Both the position numbers and the translations under genes were made by a program. From assembly GCF_003254585.1 (NCBI RefSeq), contig NZ_QJGZ01000034.1:1-64000 (forward strand): DNA of 64,000 nucleotides, in the 5' to 3' direction. This stretch comes from Flavobacterium sharifuzzamanii (lineage in GTDB: Bacteria; Bacteroidota; Bacteroidia; Flavobacteriales; Flavobacteriaceae). This document shows positions 1 through 12,333 of the stretch, in pieces (position 1 is the stretch's first letter; the number at the start of each line of letters is the position of its first letter). The notes under the pieces were generated by a model, which did not search any database, was not told where the DNA came from, and worked only from the letters and a program-made list of their open reading frames with translations.

Positions 1-1
1 A

Positions 2-2290
2 ACAGGCCAGTATTTTGCAGCGATTTCAGATCCATCAACAGGCTGTGAGAGCATTTCAAGATTGACAGTTGATGTGATTGTAAGCGATCCGGGAACGCCA
101 ACTTTAGTAACAGCAGGACCACAAAGTTTCTGTAAAGAAGACCTTCCGACATTTGCAAGCATTCAGACAAACGAAACCAACATAGTTTGGTATACAGCTA
201 TAACAGGCGGAACATTGATTCCATCTACTACAGCTTTAACAACAGGCCAGTATTTTGCTGCAATCTCAGATCCATCAACAGGCTGCGAAAGCGCTTTAAG
301 ATTGACAGTTGATGTGATTGTGAATGACCCAGGAACTCCAACATTGGTGACTGCTGGAACGCAAAACTTCTGTAAGGAAGACCTTCCGACATTTGCAAGT
401 GTTCAGTTCAATCAAGCAAATATTGTTTGGTATACAGCCATAACAGGCGGAACATTGATTCCATCTACAACAGCTCTTACTACAGGCCAATATTTTGCCG
501 CGATTTCAGATCCATTGACAGGCTGCGAGAGCGCTTCAAGATTGACAGTTGATGTGATTGTAAATGACCCGGGAACTCCAACATTGGTGACTGCAGGAGT
601 ACAGAACTTCTGTCAGGAAGACCTTCCGACATTTGCAAGCATTCAGACAAACGAAACCGGCATAGTTTGGTATACAGCTATAACAGGCGGAACGTTGATT
701 CCATCTGCCACGGCTTTAACAACAGGACAATATTTTGCAGCGATTTCAGATCCATCAACAGGCTGCGAAAGCGCTTCAAGATTGACAGTTGATGTGATTG
801 TAAATGATCCGGGAACACCTACATTGGTTACAGCAGGACCACAAAGTTTCTGTAAAGAGGATCTTCCAACATTTGCAAGCGTCCAGTTTAATCAAACAAA
901 TATTGTTTGGTATACAGCCATAACAGGCGGAACATTGATTTCATCAACAACAGCTTTAACAACAGGCCAATATTTTGCCGCAATTTCAGATCCAGCAACA
1001 GGCTGCGAGAGTGCTTCAAGATTAACAGTTGATGTGATAGTTAATGATCCAGGAACACCAACATTGGTGACTGCGGGAGTACAGAATTTCTGTCTAGCAA
1101 ATACTCCGACATTTGCAAGCATCCAAACAAATGAATCTAACATTGTTTGGTATACAGCTTTAACAGGCGGAACAGTGATTGCTCCAACAACAGCTTTAAC
1201 AACAGGCCAATATTTTGCAGCAATTTCAGATCCAGCAACAGGCTGCGAGAGCGCTTCAAGATTGACAGTTGATGTGATTGTAAATGATCCGGGAACTCCA
1301 ACATTGGTGACTGCGGGAGTACAGAACTTCTGTCAGGTAAATGCTCCAACATTTGCGAGTGTTCAGTTCAATCAAGCAAATATAGTTTGGTATACAGCTA
1401 TAACAGGAGGAACATTGATTCCATCTACTACAGCTTTAACAACAGGCCAATATTTTGCAGCAATCTTAGATCCTGCAACAGGCTGCGAAAGCGCTTCAAG
1501 ATTGACAGTTGATGTAATAGTTAATGATCCGGGAACACCAACATTGGTGACTGCAGGAACACAAAATTTCTGTAAAGAAGACCTTCCTACATTTGCTAGC
1601 ATTCAGACAAACGAAACTAACATTGTATGGTATACAGCTATAACAGGCGGAACATTGATTCCATCTGCAACAGCTTTAACAACAGGCCAATATTTTGCTG
1701 CAATCTCAGATCCATCAACAGGATGCGAGAGCGCTTCAAGATTGACCGTTGATGTGATTGTAAACGATCCGGGAACACCAACTCTGGTGACTGCAGGAAC
1801 ACAAAACTTCTGTTTAGCAAATGCTCCAACATTTGCAAGTATCCAAACAAATGAATCTAACATTGTTTGGTATACAGCTTTAACAGGTGGAACAGTTATT
1901 GCTCCAACAACAGCCTTGGTAACAGGCCAATATTTTGCAGCAATTTCAGATCCAGCAACGGGCTGCGAGAGCGCTGCGAGATTGACAGTTGATGTGATTG
2001 TAAACGATCCGGGAACACCAACTCTTGTGACTGCAGGAACACAAAACTTCTGTCTGGTAAATGCGCCAACATTTGCAAGTGTTCAGTTTAATCAAGCTAA
2101 CATCGTTTGGTACACAGCTTCAACAGGCGGAACAGTAATTCCATCTGCGACAGTTTTAACTAGTGGTACATATTATGCAGCAATTTTAGATCCAGCAACA
2201 GGCTGCCAAAGCGCTTCTAGATTAACTGTTGATGTGATTGTTAATGATCCAGCAACGCCAACAACAAATGCTGCCGCGCAGACTTTCTGT
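2..2290 (+). repeat. Tandem 240-bp coding repeats in exact register
   Basis: The words for TGQYFAAI recur at nt 1, 241, 481, 721, 961, 1201, 1441, 1681 and 1921, and a variant occurs at 2161. The period is exactly 240 bp (80 codons) with no indel. Copies differ by mosaic combinations of two variants of the segment after FC (KEDLPTF against LANAPTF) and of the next segment (IQTNE against VQFNQ). From 2290 to 3190 the units become divergent and lose the strict register. This pattern suggests recent amplification and gene conversion of the N-terminal copies. Confidence 0.95.
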
Positions 2291-4090
2291 ACAGGTACAA
2301 ATCCAACAGTTGCTAATATTCAAGTGAATGAAAGTAACGTAGTTTGGTACACAACTCAAACAGGAGGGACAGCTTTAGCTTCAACAACCGCACTTACTAC
2401 TGCAACTTATTTCGGAGCAATTAAAGACCCAGCAACAGGATGTGAAAGCAGTGTAAGATTACAAGTAGCTGTAACAGTTGGTAATACAATAAACCCAACA
2501 ACAAATAATTCAGCACAGACTTTCTGTTCTGCAAACGCGCCAACAATTGCAAATATTCAAGTAAACGAAAGCAATGTAACATGGTTTACAGCTGCAACAG
2601 GAGGAACAGCAATTCCGGCAGGAACAGTACTTACTTCTGGAGTATATTTTGGAAATATTGTTGACCCAGCAGGTTGCGAAAGCTCAACTCGTCTTCAGGT
2701 AACAGTAACGATAGTTAACCCGGCTCCTACACCGACTACAGCTAATACAACTCAAAACTTCTGTACTTTAAATTCGCCTACAGTAGCAAATATTCAAGTA
2801 AATGAAGCAAACGTTGTTTGGTATAGTACAGCTACGGGAGGAACTGCAATTCCGCCAACAACAGCTCTTGCAACTGGTACTTATTATGGAGCAGTTTCAA
2901 GTGCAATAGGTTGCGAAAATCCAGCAAGATTGGCTGTTACGGTAAATGTAAATTCACCAAGCGTGATAACAACACCAAGAACAACACAAACTTTCTGTTT
3001 ATCTGCAGTGCCAACATTGGCTAATATTTTGGTGAACGAAACAAATGTAGTTTGGTATGCGTCTGCAACTGGAGGAACTCCATTAGCAAATACAACTCCA
3101 CTTACGGCAACTACTTACTATGCAGGATCGTTGGCTAACACATTTAATGGCTGTGATAACGGACCAAGATTAGGAATTACAATTGCATTCGAAAATGATG
3201 CTGCAGTTCAGCTTACTACTACAGATGATACACCATGTGTATTCAAAGGGGTGACTTATTCAATTGCAAATGGTAAATCTAATTATGTATGGACTATTAA
3301 CGGAGGTACAATTGTTTCAGGCGGAGGTACAAACGATGGATCTGTAACCGTTTCTTGGTCAGATATTGGACCAGGAACTGTAACAGTGGCTTATGTTAAC
3401 AATTGTAACGAAAGAACAATTAAAACTTTAAATGTTACTGTAGCAAGCTGTTCAGATTTAACGATTACTCATACAGTTGATAATCCAACTCCAAATTTTG
3501 GTGATCAGGTTACATTTACTATAACTGTAAATAATGTTGGTGAAGGAGATTTTATCAATACTCTTGTTAGTGATTTACTTCCTAGCGGTTTACAATTAGT
3601 AAGTTCATCTGCAACATCAGGAACATACGACCCAGCAACGCAGCTTTGGACAATCCCAACGTTAAATGCAGGTCAGAGTGTAGTATTGACAATTGTTGCA
3701 GAAGTATTGCCAAACGGTACTTATACAAGTGTAGCAACTGTAGAGACTTCAACTCCTTTAGATGTAGATGCTTCAAATAATTCAGCTTCAGTTACATTAG
3801 AACCAATTTGTTTAACTGTTTACAATGAGTTTACTCCAAATAATGATGGTAAAAACGATTTGTTCAGAATAGACTGTATTGAGTCTTATCCAAACAACGA
3901 GTTGAAAGTATTTAACAGATACGGAGCGTTAGTGTATAGTAAAGCACATTATGAAAATGATTGGAACGGAACAGCAAATGTATCCGGTGTAATTAATAGA
4001 GGAGATATGCTGCCAACAGGTACTTATTTTTATGTGATAACCATTGGAGATGGAACGGTTAAAAAAGGCTGGTTGTCTATCATGAGATAA
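2..4090 (+). CDS. Giant Ig-like repeat surface protein with T9SS type B sorting domain (5' partial)
   Basis: The reading frame is open from the first bases of the window, so the start lies upstream; 1362 residues are visible. About thirteen Ig-like units of about 80 residues run to nt 3190. Each has an FC near its start, a VWYT core and a late GC, so one cysteine pair per domain is plausible. Nine or more units are nearly identical. They are followed by a PKD-like segment (nt 3190-3450), a DUF11-like domain (nt 3450-3805, GDQVTFTITVNN) and a C-terminal CHU_C/gliding-motility-associated domain (nt 3811-4087, NEFTPNNDGKND and GTYFYVI). In this family that domain directs export by the T9SS and surface display. 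A long adhesin-like stalk is inferred. The two genes downstream are typical partners of type B cargo. The exact ligand cannot be read from sequence. Confidence 0.93.
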   Translation, partial: TGQYFAAISDPSTGCESISRLTVDVIVSDPGTPTLVTAGPQSFCKEDLPTFASIQTNETNIVWYTAITGGTLIPSTTALTTGQYFAAISDPSTGCESALRLTVDVIVNDPGTPTLVTAGTQNFCKEDLPTFASVQFNQANIVWYTAITGGTLIPSTTALTTGQYFAAISDPLTGCESASRLTVDVIVNDPGTPTLVTAGVQNFCQEDLPTFASIQTNETGIVWYTAITGGTLIPSATALTTGQYFAAISDPSTGCESASRLTVDVIVNDPGTPTLVTAGPQSFCKEDLPTFASVQFNQTNIVWYTAITGGTLISSTTALTTGQYFAAISDPATGCESASRLTVDVIVNDPGTPTLVTAGVQNFCLANTPTFASIQTNESNIVWYTALTGGTVIAPTTALTTGQYFAAISDPATGCESASRLTVDVIVNDPGTPTLVTAGVQNFCQVNAPTFASVQFNQANIVWYTAITGGTLIPSTTALTTGQYFAAILDPATGCESASRLTVDVIVNDPGTPTLVTAGTQNFCKEDLPTFASIQTNETNIVWYTAITGGTLIPSATALTTGQYFAAISDPSTGCESASRLTVDVIVNDPGTPTLVTAGTQNFCLANAPTFASIQTNESNIVWYTALTGGTVIAPTTALVTGQYFAAISDPATGCESAARLTVDVIVNDPGTPTLVTAGTQNFCLVNAPTFASVQFNQANIVWYTASTGGTVIPSATVLTSGTYYAAILDPATGCQSASRLTVDVIVNDPATPTTNAAAQTFCTGTNPTVANIQVNESNVVWYTTQTGGTALASTTALTTATYFGAIKDPATGCESSVRLQVAVTVGNTINPTTNNSAQTFCSANAPTIANIQVNESNVTWFTAATGGTAIPAGTVLTSGVYFGNIVDPAGCESSTRLQVTVTIVNPAPTPTTANTTQNFCTLNSPTVANIQVNEANVVWYSTATGGTAIPPTTALATGTYYGAVSSAIGCENPARLAVTVNVNSPSVITTPRTTQTFCLSAVPTLANILVNETNVVWYASATGGTPLANTTPLTATTYYAGSLANTFNGCDNGPRLGITIAFENDAAVQLTTTDDTPCVFKGVTYSIANGKSNYVWTINGGTIVSGGGTNDGSVTVSWSDIGPGTVTVAYVNNCNERTIKTLNVTVASCSDLTITHTVDNPTPNFGDQVTFTITVNNVGEGDFINTLVSDLLPSGLQLVSSSATSGTYDPATQLWTIPTLNAGQSVVLTIVAEVLPNGTYTSVATVETSTPLDVDASNNSASVTLEPICLTVYNEFTPNNDGKNDLFRIDCIESYPNNELKVFNRYGALVYSKAHYENDWNGTANVSGVINRGDMLPTGTYFYVITIGDGTVKKGWLSIMR

Positions 4091-4137
4091 CCCACTTCTA
4101 TTAATCATCTAATTAATTAAACTAAATAAGTATCGTT

Positions 4138-5070
4138 ATGAAACTATATATAAAATCATTAGAAACATATTTCATTTTAATATGTTCTTTTATTACGGTT
4201 TGCGCTTCGGCACAGCAAGATCCCGAGTATACGCAGTATATGTATAACACTATGGCGGTAAATCCAGCGTATGCTGGATCTACCGGAACCATAGAAGCAG
4301 CACTTTTGTATCGTTCTCAATGGGTAGGAATGCCCGGCGCTCCAGAAACACAATCTTTCTCTGTTCATTCTCCACTTAGAAATGAAAAACTAGGAGTAGG
4401 TTTGAGTGTTGTAAATGATAAAATCGGACCTTCAAATGAACTATATCTTGATGGAAACTTCTCTTATTCGCTGCCTCTTGGTTACGAAAAAAGATTGGCT
4501 TTTGGTATTAAAGCTGGTACAAGAATGTTAAACGTCGATTGGTCTAAAGGAAGATATTATGATAATGATGATGTTTTATTAAATCAGAACATTAACAATC
4601 AGATGAAACTAGCAGTAGGAGCAGGGGTTTACTATTATACAGATAAATGGTATGTAGGATTTTCTATTCCGAGTTTTATTCAGAATGATTATTATGACGA
4701 TGTTCGTGAATCTATTGATTATGATCGTTTGCATTACTATTTAATGGGAGGTTATGTTTTTGATTTGAATCCAAATTTGAAATTTAAACCAGCATTTTTA
4801 GTAAAAGCAGTAAGTGGGGCACCGCTTACAGCAGATATATCGGCAAATTTCATGATTCAGGAAAAGTTTGTTATAGGAGGAGCATATCGAACAGATGATT
4901 CGGTAAGCATATTGGCAGGTTTTCAAATTTCACCAAGTTTCTTTCTTGGATATTCTTTCGATTACACTGTAAGCCAATTGAATAAATACAACGATGGTTC
5001 ACACGAATTCATCTTACGTTATCAATTTGTGCAAAAACAAAGTAAAATTAAATCTCCTCGATTCTTCTAA
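4138..5070 (+). CDS. PorP/SprF family T9SS-associated outer-membrane protein
   Basis: The protein has 310 residues. A signal peptide (about 1-26, ending ASAQ) is followed by the family's diagnostic start, DPEYTQYMYNTMAVNPAYAG. The rest alternates short beta-strands with glycine-rich turns, as expected for an outer-membrane beta-barrel, and ends YQFVQKQSK. PorP/SprF proteins help secretion and anchoring of type B T9SS cargo in gliding Flavobacteria. The gene starts 47 bp after the giant type B cargo gene and ends 11 bp before the OmpA-type gene, so the three probably form one transcription unit. It may be a dedicated paralogue for the upstream adhesin rather than the core secretion gene; that is inference from position. 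Confidence 0.93.
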   Translation: MKLYIKSLETYFILICSFITVCASAQQDPEYTQYMYNTMAVNPAYAGSTGTIEAALLYRSQWVGMPGAPETQSFSVHSPLRNEKLGVGLSVVNDKIGPSNELYLDGNFSYSLPLGYEKRLAFGIKAGTRMLNVDWSKGRYYDNDDVLLNQNINNQMKLAVGAGVYYYTDKWYVGFSIPSFIQNDYYDDVRESIDYDRLHYYLMGGYVFDLNPNLKFKPAFLVKAVSGAPLTADISANFMIQEKFVIGGAYRTDDSVSILAGFQISPSFFLGYSFDYTVSQLNKYNDGSHEFILRYQFVQKQSKIKSPRFF

Positions 5071-5081
5071 AAACAAAACTT

Positions 5082-7019
5082 ATGAGAAAACTATATATCC
5101 TATGTTTAATTTTGAGCGTTACGTTTAGTTTCGCTCAAAAAACTAACTTAAAGAAAGCTGATGCTTTGTTTAGAAGCTTTTCTTATTTGGATGCTTCTAA
5201 AGCTTACGAAGAATGTTTGCAAAACATAAAAGATCCATCGGCGCAAACTTTGAAAAATGCAGCAGATTCCTATTATTTTATTTCTGATTCTAGAAATGCA
5301 CTTAAATGGTACAAAAAGCTTTATGAAGTGCAAGGAAATAATCTGACTGATATTTACTATTTGCGTTACATCCAATCTATGAAAGCAGTTATGGATTATG
5401 ATGAAGCAGATAAAATGACAAAAGAATATTTAGATAAAAAAGGTGATAAGGCAGAGATTAACAGATATGTTGCCCAAAAGAAATACATGGACAGCGTATC
5501 AAAAGCAAAACCTCTTTATACCATTAAAAATTTAGATATTAATACCAGTAAATCAGATTTTGGAGCTACATTCTTTAAAGATAATGTTGTGTTTACATCA
5601 GCTCGTGATACCACAAAGTTCAGTGAGAAATTGTATACTTGGAACAATCAGCCTTTTCTTAATCTGTATATCGCAGAAAGAAATCCAGCAGATGGAAGTT
5701 TATTTAATGAAACAGTTTTTCTTCCGAACATAATGACGAAGTATCATGAAGCTACGGCTAGTTTTGATAGTAAAGGAAATACAATTTATTATTCGACCAA
5801 TATTGTAAAGAAAAACAAATTGGTGGTTGATGAAGGTAGAGTAAATAATTTCCAAATTGTCAAAGGATCAATTGTAAACAATAAATTAGAAAATCCTGAG
5901 AAAGTATTTTTTGACAGCGATGACTACTCTGTTGGACATCCAGCATTGAGCGAAGATGGAAAATTGCTTTTCTTTGCTTCAGACATGCCAGGCGGGCAAG
6001 GAGAAACAGATTTATATCTGGTAAAAATTGCGGCAGATGGTACAATGAGCTCACCTCAAAATCTAGGGCCAAATATTAATACCATTGGTAATGAGGTTTT
6101 TCCATTCTTCCAAAACGGAGTTTTATACTTCTCTTCTGACGGGCATTATGGCTGGGGAGATTTGGATGTTTACGAAAGTAAGCTTCAAGCAGACGGAACT
6201 TTTTCAGTGCCAAAAAATCTTGGTGCACCTATTAACAGCAACAAAGACGACTTTTCTTTTATAATTGACAAGACAGATGCTTATGGTTATTTTTCATCAA
6301 ATAGAGCAGGAGGAAAAGGAGATGATGACATTTATTCTTTTGTAAAAGGAAAACCAGTTTGTAACCAAAGTATTTCTGGAATGGCAATAGATCGTAAAAC
6401 GAAAAAGCCTTTAACAGATGTTACCATAATGGCATATAACTCTTTTAGTGAAGTTTTAGGAGAAACTAAAACAAATTTTGACGGAAAGTATGCGATTGAA
6501 GTTCCTTGTAACAAAGTAATCAAAATGATTGCTGCAAAACCAAATTACAGCAGTGATGACAAAACTGTAGAAACCACTGGTGAAAATGGAGGCGAGATAA
6601 AAGATGTCAATTTTGAACTGAGCAATTACGATGATTTGGTTGTTAAAAAACAAGGAGTAGAAAAAGTAGATGTAAACCCAATTTATTTTGACTACGATAA
6701 GTATGATATTACGCCAAAAGCAGTAGAAGAATTGTCTAAAGTTGTATTCATCATGCAGAAGTTTCCAAACATCAGAATCAAAATAGAATCTCATACCGAT
6801 TCGCGTGGAAAAGATTCGTACAATTTGAAACTTTCAGACAATAGAGCAAAATCAACACGAGATTATATCCTTTCGCAAGGCATAGATGCTTCTCGAATTG
6901 AAAGTGCTATTGGTTACGGAGAAAGCCGATTAATTAATAAATGTAAAAATGGTGTAAAATGTTCTGAAGAAGAGCATCTCTTAAATAGACGTTCAGACTT
7001 TATCATTATTCAAAAATAA
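5082..7019 (+). CDS. PorE-like TPR / beta-propeller / OmpA-domain protein
   Basis: The protein has 645 residues and a signal peptide ending SFAQ without a lipobox cysteine. The domain order is TPR-like helices (about 20-135), PD40/WD40-like propeller blades (about 160-425, with GHPALSEDGKLLFFASD and YFSSDGHYGWGDLDVY), a carboxypeptidase-regulatory-like fold (about 430-515) and a C-terminal OmpA peptidoglycan-binding domain (about 535-645, IYFDYDKYDIT, SHTDSRG and LSDNRAKSTRDY). This is the architecture reported for PorE, which ties PorP and the T9SS to peptidoglycan; PorE of Porphyromonas is a lipoprotein, which this one appears not to be. It sits 11 bp after the PorP/SprF gene, supporting a cargo/PorP/PorE-like module. 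Confidence 0.9.
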   Translation: MRKLYILCLILSVTFSFAQKTNLKKADALFRSFSYLDASKAYEECLQNIKDPSAQTLKNAADSYYFISDSRNALKWYKKLYEVQGNNLTDIYYLRYIQSMKAVMDYDEADKMTKEYLDKKGDKAEINRYVAQKKYMDSVSKAKPLYTIKNLDINTSKSDFGATFFKDNVVFTSARDTTKFSEKLYTWNNQPFLNLYIAERNPADGSLFNETVFLPNIMTKYHEATASFDSKGNTIYYSTNIVKKNKLVVDEGRVNNFQIVKGSIVNNKLENPEKVFFDSDDYSVGHPALSEDGKLLFFASDMPGGQGETDLYLVKIAADGTMSSPQNLGPNINTIGNEVFPFFQNGVLYFSSDGHYGWGDLDVYESKLQADGTFSVPKNLGAPINSNKDDFSFIIDKTDAYGYFSSNRAGGKGDDDIYSFVKGKPVCNQSISGMAIDRKTKKPLTDVTIMAYNSFSEVLGETKTNFDGKYAIEVPCNKVIKMIAAKPNYSSDDKTVETTGENGGEIKDVNFELSNYDDLVVKKQGVEKVDVNPIYFDYDKYDITPKAVEELSKVVFIMQKFPNIRIKIESHTDSRGKDSYNLKLSDNRAKSTRDYILSQGIDASRIESAIGYGESRLINKCKNGVKCSEEEHLLNRRSDFIIIQK

Positions 7020-7128
7020 TTTTATATTTTCGCTGTAATATATTGATTTTCAGTTAAAAATATAAAACGTTGAAACCATTTGGAAGTTGGTTTTTTTAAT
7101 TCTTTTTTAAGAATAATGGACAAGGAGG

Positions 7129-7163
7129 AAATCAGATTGCATGAATTTGCAATCTGATTTTTG
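7129..7163 (+). terminator. Rho-independent terminator after the type B cargo operon
   Basis: A perfect 13-bp stem (7129-7141 with 7148-7160, AAATCAGATTGCA) has a 6-nt loop and a T-rich tail. It lies 110 bp after the OmpA-type gene, before ligA. Confidence 0.75.
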
Positions 7164-7196
7164 ATTTTCTAAAACTTTTATTTTTTCTGCATTTGA

Positions 7197-9934
<2,738 letters not shown>

Positions 9935-9948
<14 letters not shown>

Positions 9949-10846
9949 TGGTGCTTTGGTTTGTATGTGCTTTGTCTTTATCAAAATAAAAGTCAATACG
10001 ACCTAAATTAATTCCATAGCATCCCACTTGATTTACCAGAACATCTTTTCCAGCCTTGTTCTTTACAATTGTTGGTTTATCTAAGAAGGTATGTGTATGA
10101 CCTCCGATAATTAAATCAATATCCTGAGTTTGTTCAGCAAAAGTCAAATCACTAATTTTTGTTGGCTCATCTTTATATTTATAGCCTAAATGCGAAAGAC
10201 AAATAACAAGATCACATTTTTGTTCTTGCTTTAATAGTTTTGTCATATCCTGAGCAACTTCAACTGGATTATTGTAAACTGTTTCCAGATATAGTTTTTT
10301 ATCAACCAAACCTTGAAGTTCAATTCCTACTCCAAAAACACCAACTTTAATTCCGTTTTTATTAAAGATTTTGTACGGTTTCACATGTCCGTCCATAACC
10401 GTGTTTTTAAAATCATAATTAGAGTTAATAAAGTCAAAAGTTGCATGCGGAAGCTGAGCATATAATCCGTCAAGACCATTGTCAAAATCATGGTTTCCAA
10501 TTGTCGAAGCATCATATTTCATCATGCTCATCAATTTAAACTCCAATTCTCCTCCATAATAATTAAAATATGGAGTTCCTTGAAAAATATCTCCAGCATC
10601 TAATAAAAGCACGTTCGGATTTTCTTTACGGATAGCTTCAATTAATGTTGCACGACGAGATACGCCACCTTTATTAGGATTACGTGGATCATCGGCAGGA
10701 AAAGGATCGATATGGCTATGCACATCGTTTGTATGTAGAATTGTTAGATGTTTAATATCGTTGCTTTCAAAACTGCTCAAAGACAATCCTAAACTTAATA
10801 GGGCAGTACTTGCTGCTGTTTTTTCGATAAACTCTCTTCTTTTCAT
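9935..10846 (-). CDS. 5'-nucleotidase-type metallophosphatase (UshA N-terminal domain only)
   Basis: The 303-residue protein begins MKRREFIEKTAAS followed by a hydrophobic stretch, a Tat-like twin-arginine leader. The calcineurin-like metallophosphoesterase motifs are all present: D41-V-H43 in ILHTNDVHSH, GDIFQG, GNHDFDNG, LSHLG and GGHTHTF. They should bind two metal ions and hydrolyse phosphoesters, probably nucleotides, outside the cytoplasm. UshA-type enzymes normally continue into a C-terminal substrate-binding domain. Here the protein stops, and that domain is encoded separately by the upstream gene on the same strand, so the two products probably cooperate. Confidence 0.93.
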
Positions 10847-10889
10847 TTTGTATATTTTTTTGCCAGAGGCGCTATGTCGTTTTAATTTT

Positions 10890-10960
10890 TTTATCCACCA
10901 ATTTCACGAATTAACACGAATTGGTTTTTCAATCATTTAAAAATTTGTGCAAATTGGTGT
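10890..10960. repeat. CACGAATT-type intergenic repeat
   Basis: This stretch between the two 5'-nucleotidase genes carries CACGAATTAACACGAATTGG and, further on, imperfect inverted versions (ttgtgcaaattgg, gtaattcgc). The same words form clear hairpins at 34445-34484 and 53718-53856. Confidence 0.5.
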
Positions 10961-10978
10961 AATTCGCAGCAAACTCTT

Positions 10979-11758
10979 TTATTCTTCTGTAATTCTGATA
11001 TTTTTTGGAGCAACTACCGTGTCTACTTCTTTAAAATAGTCAATTAGAACATCCCTAAGTTTGTAATTTAAGTCAAACTTCTGAGTGCTTTTTGAAAAGA
11101 AAGCCATACTGTCTCCGCCATTTGCTAAATAGTCATTTGTGGCAACATAATACGTCTTGTTTAAATCAAGCGGCTTGCCTTGTACCATGATATCCTTTGC
11201 CTTATTGTCTTTTGTGATAGTAAAAGTCATTCCAGATAATGGCTGAGGTTTTTTCTCCTTAATAATATATGCTGCAATATCTAAAATCTGATCACCTTTT
11301 AAAGCCATCACAACTAAACTGTTTTCAAAAGGCATAATTTCAAAAGCTGTTCTGGTTGTAACATTTCCTTTAGGAAGGATTGCACGAATACCGCCATGGT
11401 TTAAAAGACATACATCAATATTTTTCTTTTCTCTAGCATTAAAAACAATGTTTCCTCTTTGCACACAAACATCGGCCATCAAGCTTCCAATGCCAGTTTG
11501 CCATTTTCCTGTGCTTTTGTCAAGAGTTTCAGGGCAATACGCCAATACATTATCTAAATCCTTATTAATGTGATCGCGATAAGGTTTAATAAAGTTTTCA
11601 ATTTCAGAAGTTTCTCCAGTCTTTTCGGTAACTGGAACTTGTTTTCCTTCGATTTTAGTTAAATTGTAGTTCTTCGTACTACAAGAAGAGATTGAAAAAA
11701 GTGTTAAGAATATAACAAAAAGTTTTAAAAATCCGTTATACTTTTTTAGTTTTACCAT
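10979..11758 (-). CDS. 5'-nucleotidase C-terminal domain lipoprotein
   Basis: The 259-residue protein has a lipoprotein signal with lipobox ISSC (C26). It is essentially a single 5'-nucleotidase C-terminal domain, with the substrate-binding signatures NHGGIR and NDYLANGGDS and the phrase TYYVATNDYL typical of UshA-like proteins. No metallophosphatase motifs are present. That catalytic half is the next gene downstream, 132 bp away on the same strand. The pair looks like a UshA enzyme split into a lipid-anchored binding half and a Tat-exported catalytic half. Confidence 0.9.
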   Translation of the reverse strand: MVKLKKYNGFLKLFVIFLTLFSISSCSTKNYNLTKIEGKQVPVTEKTGETSEIENFIKPYRDHINKDLDNVLAYCPETLDKSTGKWQTGIGSLMADVCVQRGNIVFNAREKKNIDVCLLNHGGIRAILPKGNVTTRTAFEIMPFENSLVVMALKGDQILDIAAYIIKEKKPQPLSGMTFTITKDNKAKDIMVQGKPLDLNKTYYVATNDYLANGGDSMAFFSKSTQKFDLNYKLRDVLIDYFKEVDTVVAPKNIRITEE

Positions 11759-11805
11759 TTTAAATGCAACTTAAATAATTAATTTTGTAATCTAGTAAAA
11801 GTACT

Positions 11806-12318
11806 ATGTTTTTAAATTATATAAAGGAATTTTTTGTAAAAAAATCATTAAATGTTAATTTAAATAATGAAAAAAGCGAAGTATTTACTAAAAACGTTCA
11901 AACAATTGGTTTATTGATAGATGAGAGCACTTTTGAATCTTCAGAAGCATTAATTACGGAGATAACACTCCATGGAATTGCTTTAGAAAACATAAAAATT
12001 CTTGCCTATAGAGAAAAATTTAAGGAAAAAGAGACCTATTTACGCCCAACTTTTGGTAAAAAACACATCAATTGGAAAGGGGAAATTGAAGAAGGTTTTT
12101 TGAATGAATTTGTAAATTCAGAATTTGATCTTTTGCTGAGCTATTACGATGTTGAAAATATATTTTTAATGTTTGTCACAAGTAAGTCAAAAGCTAAATT
12201 TAAAGCCGGATTTTCGGCTGTAGACCAAAATTTAAACCGTTTGATGATTAACACAGGATTAGGGAACTATAAACTATTCATATCAGAATTGTTTAGGTAT
12301 TTAAAAAATATAAAATAA
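11806..12318 (+). CDS. Conserved hypothetical protein (DUF6913-like)
   Basis: The 170-residue cytoplasmic protein has no signal peptide or membrane segment. It mixes helices and strands, with a basic, asparagine-rich N-terminus and a Rossmann-like rhythm (TIGLLIDESTF, FDLLLSYYDVENIFLMF). It resembles the small DUF6913 group of Flavobacteria, whose function I do not know. It ends 15 bp before dapA and is probably co-transcribed with it. A TAATTTTG box at 11780-11787 could be part of its promoter. Confidence 0.8.
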   Translation: MFLNYIKEFFVKKSLNVNLNNEKSEVFTKNVQTIGLLIDESTFESSEALITEITLHGIALENIKILAYREKFKEKETYLRPTFGKKHINWKGEIEEGFLNEFVNSEFDLLLSYYDVENIFLMFVTSKSKAKFKAGFSAVDQNLNRLMINTGLGNYKLFISELFRYLKNIK

Positions 12319-12333
12319 ATTATAATTAATAAT

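Noticed and set aside
296..2078. Open minus-strand frames inside the giant repeat gene
   Set aside because: They recur every 240 bp as reverse-strand shadows of the repeat and have no homology or start signals.
2..2290. Possible CRISPR-like array
   Set aside because: The 240-bp period is coding, in frame and without spacers.
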